Part shown: positions 22,303 through 32,318 of the stretch, piece after piece
Position numbering within the stretch: position 1 is the stretch's first letter
Layout of the letters: each line of letters starts with the position of its first letter
Source of the DNA: Pyrrhoderma lamaoense
Taxonomy: Eukaryota > Basidiomycota > Agaricomycetes > Hymenochaetales > Hymenochaetaceae
Length of the DNA: 64,000 nt
Assembly (NCBI GenBank): GCA_002794735.1
Contig: NBAZ01000002.1
Coordinates: 2,170,001 to 2,234,000 of the forward strand
Reading direction: 5' to 3'
The notes under the pieces: generated by a model
Database searches by the model: none
The model's input: the letters and a program-made list of their open reading frames with translations, nothing else
What the model was told of the DNA's origin: nothing
Position numbers and translations under genes: made by a program

Positions 22303-24938
22303 TTAAGCACCAACACGAGCCTGTCTCTTGGCTGTACCAATTGTTGTGTTGTTAACCTAGTAGGTTACAAAGGTTATAAGTACTATGCTGCGATATATGA
22401 AATAGATCACTACACACCTTAGTTGCAAATCTTAAGGAGCATAAACTTTCGTTCAGATGGGCAGATAGAGGAGAAAGATTCAGAACCATCTGCAACATCT
22501 GTTAGCCTGCAAGTTAAGTCATCACTCAGAAAGAAACTTACGAGTGTCTTTGATGCGCCACTGAGAGAGTTTTGTAATAAATAGGTTAGCTAGTGATGAA
22601 ATATACTTTGAGTAAGCTTTGTCATTAAAATACGGAAGAAACACTAATCTTACCTTCGAGTTGCGGTAGGGAATGTGCTTGTCGGCTTTTTCACCTTTTT
22701 CTCCAAGAGCGGCAATCACATCCGCTAAAGCACTTAAGCTCTTGTTGATATTCTGTGTCTCCTTTAATCTCTCCTTGTCATTTCCTGCACCGCTACTGTT
22801 TAGCCTTTCCGAACCCGCAAGATCGACAAGATTCAAGGTGCCTTCGCATTTTTCCCCGCTATGCGCGTTTGATCCGGAGATCCTGAGCGTGAACACAGAA
22901 TGAGAACGTGAAGAGCGCTCATTCATTAAGGTGGATGCTACAGTTCTTCGAGATTGTGCAATAGAAAGCAGTGATCTGACCTGGCTAGCGGTCTTCAGGG
23001 GAACTGATTCAGAAGAATCAATAACCCTTAGAATGTGGTCATGAACAGTTGTTTTTTCAGAACATACCAACGACAACGTCAGTTACTTTAGTTGAGCCCT
23101 TCTCGTGTCTGATTTCATGCTTCTTTTTGTCAAACTCTCCTTTCCCTAGAAGATCGTTGATGGTTTCGTTGTACTGAGACTCATCAGTAATTGTTACCCC
23201 TGGTAAATTTGAAATTAAAGACATACAATTTCTAGGAATTGGCCCTCCATTTTGTATTCCCAACCTTTTTGCTTCAATTGCTCAGTGACTCGGAAAACTT
23301 GTTCGACAGCTCTGGGAATCATGCCAGCTGTTGCTTCGTCCTAGCCGGGAGTTTTAGCCCTATATTCAGTACATGGTCTGATGGCTAGATAACTCACTGA
23401 TCCGCCCTCCATAGTGAAGGATTTTCCACTACCAGTTTGGCCATAGGCAAATATACACACATTGTACCCATCTGTGCAGCTTTGCGCCAGCTGCGAAATC
23501 TCCTCGAAAATGTCTATCTGAGTTGAGCTCGGGCCAAAGACCTTGAAGGGGAAAAACAATACTTAGTAGAGCAATATGGACAGAATAAGACCGCATACTC
23601 TGTCGAAGCTGAAGTTCCATGTTTCCTTCCTCTCTTGACCAGTGACGCTCTCACTGCTCGAACTTAGAACAATCTCCCTATGATCGCTATTATCAGGATA
23701 TTCTATCCGAGCCATACAAGCCTCCTTCGCCTTTTCTAGTTCATCTAAGTCCAAGCTTTCTATTTCTGTACCCGATTCCTCGAGATCATTGTATATCTCA
23801 GAGGGTAAAACTGGACGAACACGACAGAATACTCGGATATTTCCCTTGAGTTCCTGTATAGTGTTATGTAGTCGTCGTCTAGTCATCTCTGCATCTCTAA
23901 TTTCTTCCTCTAGCTCAGATACACGCTTTCTGACATTCTCGAGTTCGAATCGCAGTTCTGTTGCATCTTGCTGCTTGCAGTCTAACAACGACCTGAGAGA
24001 TGATAGCTCGGCTTCAAGAGCGCTATTCTGAGCATTAAGAGCAATTTGTGCCGTTGCCTGCTGAGATATAGTAGTTTTCAGAGTGCTAGTGGTAGCTTTT
24101 TCTCTTTCTAGGTCTTCTTTAGCATACCGAAGATCTTCTTTTACGTCTCTCAGCTCGCGTTCGCGTTTTCGAGCTGCATCTTCTAGTTCTTCGACCTCAT
24201 GTGCATGTTTACGCTTCAAGTCCTCAATCTGGCCGGAAGCGTTCAAAAGCTCCCTCCGTTGAGTAGTTTCTTGGGTTCTCGATTCGGCCAACTCTTGAGA
24301 CAGAGCAACGTGATTTGCTTGTAGCTCGTTGACTTTTTGTCGTTCTGCTTCCATCTCAGCCGCAACACGAGCTGCATCTTCTGCCCGGGCACTTTCGATA
24401 GAGAGACTTTATCCTGAAGAGCTAAGAATTGTTCAGAGCCTATAGCTACGCGTGCGTTTGGACCAGGTCTCACGGGGCCTCCAGAGAAGTTTCTTCCAGG
24501 AGGAGCACCCCTTCCTCGTCCACGAGCGCCTCCTCTTGTTGCTCCGGGTGCGCTTGTTGACCGAGTTCGTGCAGCTACTCCAGAAGGTTTGGATGGAGGC
24601 TGTAGCCCTCCTGTTGCACCTCGTTGATGAGGTAAGTTCGCTGTAGCTCTTGTTGGTCTAAGCGGGCCACTCATACCAGGCCTTGAAGGCCCGCCCACAA
24701 TTGCGTGGAGTTTTCGGGGTTGATCAGTCTCCTCCAGAGTGTCATCATCGTCCCTATCGGCGGCTTTTCGTTTGAGACTTTTCGTATTGTTTGTAGTACC
24801 TGTGGACTTTGTATTGCTTGCTATGTTAGTACTGTTTGCCATCGCCGTCCGTGAACGTGTAGTGATATTCCCACCACCAAAAGTTGGTAGGGCCGATGCC
24901 GATGGCGCGTGAGTAGTCGGCGCAGGTAAGCGCGACAT
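22303..24938 (-). CDS. Kinesin-14 (C-terminal minus-end-directed motor, Kar3/KlpA type)
   Basis: Kinesin-14 motors crosslink and slide microtubules in the spindle and in nuclear fusion. Eight exons fit: 24938-23599, 23541-23398, 23340-23227, 23173-23068, 23003-22654, 22589-22542, 22489-22418 and 22356-22303. The protein has a low-complexity basic N-terminus (about 1-180, with [10 protein letters not shown]), a coiled coil (about 180-365), the neck [11 protein letters not shown] (about 366) and the motor. Motor motifs are P-loop GQTGSGKS (about 481), switch [12 protein letters not shown] and switch [10 protein letters not shown]. Motor position at the C-terminus defines kinesin-14. The sum is 2228 nt. 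One missing base in the A run complementary to 24408-24410 restores the frame (742 aa). The coding sum then divides by three exactly. Confidence 0.93.
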
Positions 24939-25357
24939 TATTTACAGCCGGATCGGATGAAGAATTATGGATTATTTGTTGTGCTAAAGTGGTTCAAATG
25001 AATGAACATTGGAAATACTAACACTATAACGCGTCGTGTCTGCACGTGATCGTATTCACTGATTTTCGTCTGTTCCTTCTGTTCCTCCTTATTATTCCAA
25101 GTACTATCAAACAAAGAGACTCAATCAGAAAATCTGATCAGGCTCAAGCGACACCTAGAAGACGTAAGAGTATAGTACAAGCTGTTTTTATCTCCTAGAT
25201 TATTATCTACAATACAGATCAATTTTACATATGACGATTATCGTCTCGCCCGTTTCACACTCATCGTTATAAAGCTATTCTTTCAGAAGTGATTAAAAAT
25301 GGTACGAGAGTTATTAAATTGGTCAATTTGTATCCAAGGCTAGACGGGCGAGTGCAC
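24939..25357. other. Kinesin promoter / epoxide hydrolase 3' region
   Basis: This is about 420 bp between two minus-strand genes. No additional gene is seen. Confidence 0.5.
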
Positions 25358-26942
25358 CTATCCCGTATTCCAATGTTCACCAAAAAATTCTCGCAAGTCC
25401 TCGACGTATTCCTCCGGAACGTCAAGAGCAGGAAAATGCCCCCTCGCTTATGCTCTGGTATGCAACTCGGTGAATATAGCTGATGACAAAGGGTAAAGGA
25501 AAAACAAACGGACCTTTATAGAACGCAAGATTTCCAAAACGTGCAACTGTTGACCTGCGTTGACCCAAGGCTTCATATGGCTTCAAACGAGTTAGGGTAG
25601 GCGAGAGGTTTATCAAGGAACTTTGGGAGTACTCACGAAAGCCGAATAACCAAATTTATTTTTGACCTGTTTCTTGAAAATATCAAGCGTAACGAGATGA
25701 TCATGCCCGATATGAGACTATAGAGCCGTCAATATATCCGTACATATTCTTTCTAGTGGTAAAGTTACCTGATTGTAGATAACAACAGAGGTCGGAAAAC
25801 AGCCACTTAGATAGTAGAGTGCAACTGTATCTAGAATATCCTGAGGATCCACTAGTTCCGGATCTGACCAGGTATAAATCTTCTCTCCTATGTATGCTAA
25901 AATAGCAAGGGGGGAAGATGCAATTGCGATCCCTATTGTGAATGGCTACAAATATATATGTGAGCTTATCACACATCCACATAATTTAGCATTGAGAGAT
26001 AGCACTCAACCTTAGTGCGTTGGATTGCGAAGTATCCCATACCAGTTGTAGCGACGTTTCGAGTCCTCTCTAATAAGGCCTTTTCATATTCGGTTATGTC
26101 GGATTGGTCTGTGTCAAATGGGGGTGGGGTAACAAACATATTATAGTGACTGCGAGTAACAGACTCAGGAAATAGATTATCCATATAACGAAGTATCATG
26201 GATCCCTATAGAAGCTATAAGCGACTATCATAAAGCCTCTTGAAATATCCCAACTTTCCCAATCACCTCCTTGACCTGTGTACTTCGGATACTTTAGGAC
26301 CTCAGTCATCAGACCATTGTAAACCTTTGCGATATCTGGGAGGCTCCAGCCATCTCTCCGAGGAAGAGTTGATAAAAAGAAACCAGGAATAGACGGAACG
26401 ACGACATGGAAGCTGTGATGAAGATCATCAATCCTGAGTTTTTGGATTGTCATGATAAATCCATGTACACTCACGCAGGCAAGTCACTAGGCGGGTTTAC
26501 CAAGGTGTCAATAACCTTATGGAAATCAAAAAATGTGCCTATTGTATAGAGACATCATGTAGAATCAGCATGAGATAAGTAATGCTAAGCAAAAGTTTAG
26601 AGTACCTGGCCATCCGTGGAGAAGAATAAGTGGGATAGCATCCTCACGAGAACTCCTGACGTGTACATAGTGCAGATCTAGCTCATCCCCTTCATCGCTC
26701 TTGTAATGCACTATGTAGTTTTTGAACTTTGCTATCTTCTTCTCAAGTGTCTCCCATGTCCAGGTCGTTTCAAATCTTGACTTCAACTCTTTCAGATACT
26801 CGAAGTCTATTCCAAATTTCCACGGGGTATCGGAATCGATAGGAGGCTTATCTGGAAAAGGTGCTGTCTTAAGCAACAAGAGCATATCCCGCACAGCATC
26901 AGCAGAGTATTTGATTTCTATACGTCTTGGCTCTGTGAACAT
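25358..26942 (-). CDS. Epoxide hydrolase (microsomal EPHX1-like, EHN domain)
   Basis: This is an alpha/beta hydrolase that opens epoxides to diols, used in detoxification or secondary metabolism. Eight exons fit: 26942-26606, 26538-26475, 26412-26259, 26205-26011, 25945-25769, 25717-25637, 25580-25514 and 25454-25358. An N-terminal EHN domain (about 1-100) precedes the hydrolase fold. The fold has the oxyanion motif HGWPGTFFDF, the nucleophile in GGDWGS (Asp) and the catalytic His in RGGHFPALD. Two defects are seen. The donor after exon 3 reads GAAAGT instead of a GT form. One base is missing in the C5 run at 25439-25443. With the latter restored the sum is 1173 nt (390 aa). Both defects fit single-base deletions, so the gene may be intact in life. 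Confidence 0.88.
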
Positions 26943-27681
26943 GGTTTGTGTTTAACTTGTTGAGGAAAGAAGTCGTATGGTGTTTTAAGGCCAGTAAGTA
27001 ATCGATTTTGGACAACAGTATGATCACAATGACAAATCTTGGAAAAAGCATTAAGAAGTAGATGTACGTGTACATGACTATAGTAAATGTATGTAACTAT
27101 TAAACTAAAGCACTATAGCATCGATATCAGCATATATGCGTTCTTAACATAATGCATCTGACGCAATTGCATTATAAACGGCATCGTGATGATTCCCTCG
27201 GAACGTCCCGACGAAGCCTTTACTCAGCCTCGTGCAGATCGATATTGTAGCCAAGACCCGGAAATCCAGTTATCATTTCCAAGTAACAAACTTCTTGTTA
27301 ATGTACATCCGTACATATCAACAGTGTTGTTGATTGAGATGGTGTTGACTGGCGATATCGAGAAATTCAATAAAGATGGGAATGCTGAAACATCGGATAG
27401 AAGCGTTGTGATACAAATTAGTACACGTACACTTGGAGAATTGTACGATTAGCTAGCTATGTCAAATCGGGAGTCAGAATGATTGGGTCATGCAGAGAGT
27501 AGGTATGTGAGTAGATGGAAGGTAAATATGAAATGATGGGTGATGGTAGCATATACAATGGGACATAACATGTAATCCAAAGCAAAAACGGAGACAGAAT
27601 AGAAATACTATCGACGAGATGATATCCAAAGATATGAAATAGCAAGATAATCGAATGAGAACAATAACGGATCGGATAGTC
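26943..27681. other. Intergenic between epoxide hydrolase and HFI1
   Basis: This is about 740 bp between two minus-strand genes. An 87-codon open frame on plus (ATG at 27189 to 27452) has no similarity I recognise and is not called. Confidence 0.5.
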
Positions 27682-28765
27682 CTACCTCCCAGATAGGAGT
27701 GCATCACGCACTGTACTTCGTTCTGCTAGCATAGCTAACAGTTGCCATCGTGGATCTTCTGTATGACGTTCCTTGAAGTGAACCTCTTGGTCAAAATCAA
27801 GCCGGGTGTCATTTGATCCTTCTGCCATCAACCGTGTCGCAGCTGCAGACTGATACGGTAGAGTAGCAGGACGAACGGTGAGAAGCGTTTCGAAGGACGA
27901 TGTAGTTAGGACACGTGTAACTGGTTGGTTTCCCATATCTGCAAGTTGAATCGAAGTGATTGAGTTTGAGGTTGACGTCAGAGCAAGGGCTTGGGCAATA
28001 AGCTGCTTAAGCTTAGACTAATTATTACCATAGTTAGCAATGGGTTAGTACAATTATGCATACCAGACACTCACTTCACAGGCTGTTAACATTAGAGAAG
28101 CAACAGTCTTTGACGGTGGGTGTTTAAGGTTATTCTGTGTTGAAATAAGCGCCACTCTCTCGGTTATGCTCTGTAGCGTCGATGCTCTCGAGACAGATCC
28201 AAGGTGTACTGGGAGATATGTTCCTGGTGCATCCTCGCCTTCAGGTAGGAGTCGGACTCCCCTCTCTGCGGCTATTTCGTCTACTTCAGGCCTTGGTAGG
28301 CGTTCTTTGAGTCTTGCAACTTCTTTCAAAGCCTTGACGCGCTCTCGTTCTCGCTTTCCCATCCCTACAGTCCATGTTTTCAAACGAGATGAGTAGGCAC
28401 CCGCAACCTCCCCTTCTGGACTAGAGCCGGACTGGACTTTCCGTCGTTTTCTTGATGGCTTTTCTGGACCTTCTGGTGGGGAGTAGGAGGTGCATGATGT
28501 AGAGAAGAGCCTAGTACAGCAATAATCAAAGAGTTATGTAGTTGAACTAATCATGATGCATTTGTATCAGTATACAGGTAGACATTCCGTGGGCATATTA
28601 CACACCGAGTTCAGGAGTGTTGATCGCTTCACGCACTATTTCTTCAAATTCGTAACGCGATATTTTGTTACCCAGAAATGAGCTCAGCGCATCCCAGTAT
28701 TGAAACGCTCTGTCGCCGAGTGCAGTGTTGAGCTCATCACGCAAGCCTGACGGTGGTGTAGACAT
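27682..28765 (-). CDS. HFI1: SAGA complex subunit Hfi1/Ada1 (TADA1 family)
   Basis: Hfi1 is a structural histone-fold subunit of the SAGA histone acetyltransferase. Three exons (28765-28606, 28546-28075, 28017-27682) sum to 968 nt. One extra base near 28521 gives 969 nt (322 aa) and joins the frames. The N-terminus matches the SAGA-Tad1 pattern: LRDELNTALGDRAFQYWDAL, then FLGNKISRYEFEEIVREAIN, then LHNSLII. A Lys/Arg-rich segment (KPSRKRRKVQ) follows. The later part has the SAGA-type region with SLMLTACE and the histone-fold-like C-terminus. Assignment rests on the N-terminal pattern. It shares a 149-bp divergent promoter with MED4. Confidence 0.82.
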
Positions 28766-28914
28766 GCAGAACGCGTCGACGTGATGGTTCGCTTCAAAGT
28801 CGCGTTCAAGACACGGTGTCGTCGGTCGTGATCAACTCCGCATGTAGTAAAATAATCAATAATTATAATTATCGGCATCTGGAACTTTAATACTTCGTTC
28901 CACCATCGTCTATT
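28766..28914. promoter_or_regulatory. Bidirectional promoter HFI1/MED4
   Basis: Only 149 bp separate the HFI1 ATG (28765, minus) from the MED4 ATG (28915, plus). One stretch must therefore drive a SAGA and a Mediator subunit. It contains CG-rich sequence near HFI1 and an AT-rich patch (about 28850-28874). Confidence 0.65.
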
Positions 28915-29801
28915 ATGCAAATACAAGCAGGACCGTCATCTTCCCCAATACTCTTCTTGAATACAACTAGTAATATGAGCATGCTAAATGTAGACTCTAA
29001 TGAAAGTGAACCACAAAAATCAATGACGGAAATACTCCTTGCACCACTCGAAAAACTCCAGGTGCTCTCACACACGCTGTTTCTGTCTCTTTCTCCTGCT
29101 CAGAATAAGCCTCCACCGATACCAGAAGTAGATGAATTTATCAAGGCGGATGCTGCTCTTGCAGCTGCCTTACAGCAAGCACGAATCCATCAGATCAACC
29201 AACGTCGTATTGAAATGCTCTCTGTAGAAGTGATGGATTTAGAGATGCATTTGAGAGAAATATGGGAGGAACTAGCGCACGGAAAACGAGAGCTTGAAGA
29301 GATGATTGAAGAAGGAGAGGAAAGAATGAAAGCTGCTGCGAAGGCGAAAGAAGGCACGTCTACTTCCTTTACCTGTATTATAGCTTGCATAACATTCTGT
29401 TTTATAGTCGCACTTCCTTATCCTGAACTACTTCAATACGCCCAGAGTATAAGTGCATTCTCATCGGCCCCGCCTAACATGCCAGACCTTGCCCCTGGTC
29501 AACCCCCACCGCCATTATTCTTCCCCCATTCCCAAATGAAGAGAAAATGAGAAGAGGAAGACTTAATGCTGAAGCACCACTTGGACCCTTGGGCGAAACG
29601 CATCCCATTGGACAAGGTAACCACAATTTTTCTATTCATATTTATTAGAAATGCTTATTATACCCTACTCCAGCTCCGACTCTGTCTCCAGAAGGACCAG
29701 AATTACATGCACCTCTACCAGTTCCGGGCTATCCATATAGACTAGAACATCCTCGACAAGAAGTCTTTGACCTTGATCTCGATCTCAATCCTGATTTTTG
29801 A
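28915..29801 (+). CDS. MED4: Mediator complex subunit 4
   Basis: MED4 belongs to the middle module of Mediator, which bridges activators and RNA polymerase II. Three exons fit: 28915-29353, 29408-29616 and 29674-29801. Conserved sequence includes EILLAPLEKLQVLSHTLFLS, FIKADAALAAALQQARIHQ, a coiled coil with EELAHGKRELEEMIEEGEER, and PYPELLQYA followed by SAPPNMPDLAPGQPPPPLFF. The acidic end is FDLDLDLNPDF. The first intron has a GC donor (29354-29355) and 54 nt, so it is also readable in frame. One missing C in the run at 29523-29527 restores the expected PFPNEEKMRRGRLNAEAPLG. With it the sum is 777 nt (258 aa). A start at the later ATG 28978 is possible. Confidence 0.93.
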
Positions 29802-29826
29802 CGTCTAAAAGGGGCCACCGACTTGA

Positions 29827-30492
29827 TTAGGAGTACCCTAGTTTTTCCAACCTACTTTTCGCGATTCTCCCGACATCATACACCGCCCTTTCAACCTCCC
29901 TCCTCCATAAGTCATTATTTATATCGTAAGGAACTATTTTCTCGAGTTCGATCCCATTTTTATGGTCTTCACATACGACGGGGATCAAGCCTTCAAGCGT
30001 TAACTTTTCTTCCATTTCGTCACGGATCTGTGCACGCGTTCTTCCATTTACAAAAGTTATGTACACAAGTCCCGGGTATCTTCTTTCGTAGACACTGTTT
30101 AAAAAGGCAAGTCGTTCCAGGACATCTGCTGGGGTGGGCGTTGCTATAGATGTCTGTCCTTGCTCCGCCGCACTCATATTACTCAGTGCTTTCACCTCTC
30201 CGATCCTTGGATGTCCACCGATAAACTCTGCTTTATCTGACCAATCCCATGAATTAACAATCCTGAGAGCCATATCAATAAGATCCGAATAGCTGTCCGG
30301 CTGCTTTACTGCAGTGCGTAATTGATAACTCAGTTCGGGTACGAGCTTATTATGAAGAATATGCGTAGCTTCGAATAGTAGTGATAAGGTACTGGCCAGC
30401 TCTGATAGGCCATTTGCTTCTGAGTTATTATCAATTTTAGCTGTGGAACTCAAAACATGCTGAACAAGGCATTGGAATTGAGGGAGAGCCAT
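29827..30492 (-). CDS. OHCU decarboxylase (uric acid degradation)
   Basis: The enzyme is 2-oxo-4-hydroxy-4-carboxy-5-ureidoimidazoline decarboxylase. It performs the last step from urate to (S)-allantoin, after urate oxidase and HIU hydrolase, usually in peroxisomes or cytosol. The single exon encodes 221 aa. Diagnostic motifs are GGHPRIG at 92-98 (the catalytic His is H94) and FVNGRTR at 147-153, with the helical segments typical of the family. The C-terminus LGYS shows no clear SKL-type peroxisomal signal. It is unusual here in having no intron. Its stop lies 25 bp from the MED4 stop, so the convergent transcripts must overlap. Other ureide genes are not in the window. Confidence 0.92.
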   Translation of the reverse strand: MALPQFQCLVQHVLSSTAKIDNNSEANGLSELASTLSLLFEATHILHNKLVPELSYQLRTAVKQPDSYSDLIDMALRIVNSWDWSDKAEFIGGHPRIGEVKALSNMSAAEQGQTSIATPTPADVLERLAFLNSVYERRYPGLVYITFVNGRTRAQIRDEMEEKLTLEGLIPVVCEDHKNGIELEKIVPYDINNDLWRREVERAVYDVGRIAKSRLEKLGYS

Positions 30493-31143
30493 CCGTATAC
30501 AGAGTACTATATTGTGTGATCATCGTGTTCTTGTATAAATAATGATATGATAGTTGGAAAGCTATAGTGTTGTGCTCACGTTGAATTCAAATTGAGGTGT
30601 TCGCGATCCAAAAACTTAGATAGTGGGAAGGGATACACTTCGGATCGATATATTTGAGCTGTCACAAACAAGGTGACAAATTAGTCATCCAAAAAGAGTG
30701 GTTTTCCAATGAAAGCGACCTTTGCCGCGGATTGACTCTTATCATACGAATTGAACACTTTGAAACTGATAGGAATTACAACTCATGACCTCTATAACTC
30801 CTTCAGTTTACTGGACGGACTTGAACGGTGTGTGCTCTGTTTTCACTAGGTGATAAACTGATTCTCAGAGCAAGGTCTTAGATGCCGACCAAGAATCCAG
30901 CAAATCCCTGTCAACGGAACTTATTCAGAGAGCTTAGCGTATTTAAAATATGCCATGAATGACAAAATAATCTTTAAAGACCATTCAAGAATGAAATTGC
31001 TTAATTTATGTATGTTAAGCAATGCCGTAATCCCAGTATTTGTAATATTATGTATAGTTATTCATCCATTATTCAATTTATTGTGATGTAAACAACATAA
31101 CAATACCGTAAAATTACAAGTCGGTGTTTCGTTTCTTCTATAG
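30493..31143. other. Intergenic between terpene synthase and OHCU decarboxylase
   Basis: This is about 650 bp holding the OHCU decarboxylase upstream region and the 3' end of the terpene synthase. No gene is seen. Confidence 0.5.
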
Positions 31144-32318
31144 CTACTTCTGCTTCTGTTTCTTAAGCTCAAAAGAGTATGTCTGCCTAATGTTCGTTCC
31201 TACTTCCCAGTACCTATTGTTATCGAGGCTCCACTCAGCCCCTCCCCAGACAAATTGCTCTACCGCGGACATATACTTCTCAATCGCTTTGTCGGTCTCA
31301 GGTCCATATGATTTTATACGGGAGCGGCAAATTAAAAAGCTTAGCAACGTATCTTTATAATACGACTCGGTGTAAACCATCGCTTCCTGTACCGTGCATT
31401 TCTTTTCGTTCATAAATGCGGATACAATAGTGTTATCCTCGATATCGTGATAATACTCTGCAGCAAAGGAGTAGACGTCCTGGTATAATCAACGTTATTC
31501 TCAAGACCCCAAAAAACTGAATTTAAACTACTCACATTAATTATGGAAGATAAATCTATACCGAGGTTGTTAGCTTTAATAAAATTGGGATCATTCAAGA
31601 CTTCCGGCGGGAAATTAATCCTAAGACCAATTTCTATGAAGATATGGTAGAATCGGATGCTGCTGTTCTCTCGACGGTGTATGACATAATCATTGACGGG
31701 TAATACTATGCCTGTTTCGCGATGTTTGGCTTCTAATGCCATAGCTTCCATGTATGCATCAAAAGACTGAAGAAATCTGTCTAGAACAGTGTCAAGACCA
31801 ATCGAAGCTGCTGTGAGACGTTCCATGAAACTGGAAGGTTGCACATGAGAATTTCTTGTTTTATATCTGAAAACACGTTTTACTTACTCCCTCATGAAAT
31901 TTGCAACAAAAGAGTGGTCATCAGGAGTTTTCCCAGTCATAGCGTTCAAAGCAGACTCCTTCAAGGCTATCGTTCCCTCGAAGTCCAGTTCACCCGTAAG
32001 GTCATCCAATACGAGCACAATAACAACAGAATCATTAACAATGTGAAGCATGTCGATGTCTACGTATGGATATGTAGCTGCTCCAAATAGTTCGCACTTG
32101 GCTTCCACTATTCTCTGCTGTTTGGCATCGTCTAGTGAGCCATGGCTGAGTATCCAATCTTTCACTGATCGAATCGAAGGTGAATGGTGAGGATTCAGCC
32201 CCTGCCATTTGAAAGGAGTGATTTCAAAAAAGTTTGGAATATGAATGAGCTCGGGTTGGGGAAACATAGATGCGTTTGTAGCAGTAAGAGTCGAATTAGA
32301 TACTTGGTTATTTCTCAT
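31144..32318 (-). CDS. Class I terpene synthase (sesquiterpene-type)
   Basis: Enzymes of this class ionise a prenyl diphosphate (usually farnesyl diphosphate) and cyclise it. Three exons (32318-31888, 31830-31536, 31479-31144) sum to 1062 nt, giving 353 aa. I chose the ATG at 32318 because the open frame further upstream lacks an in-frame ATG. The metal-binding Asp motif is DDLTGELD (105-112). The NSE triad is NDVYSFAAE (N242, S246, E250), spanning the second intron. The RY pair is R331-Y332 in NNRYWEVG. The order and spacing are right for basidiomycete sesquiterpene synthases. No P450, methyltransferase or transporter lies beside it, so it does not sit in an obvious cluster here. The frame is intact. 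Confidence 0.9.

Noticed and set aside
27186..27452. Open frame on plus between epoxide hydrolase and HFI1
   Set aside because: The real ATG is at 27189 (87 codons). There are no motifs, no homology I recognise and no supporting signals, so it is probably chance.
29823..30149. 108-codon plus-strand open frame
   Set aside because: It is antisense to the OHCU decarboxylase, which has clear catalytic motifs.
29827..32318. A secondary-metabolite cluster around the terpene synthase
   Set aside because: The neighbours are a purine-catabolism enzyme, Mediator and SAGA subunits and 3.5 kb without genes. No tailoring enzyme, regulator or transporter is adjacent.
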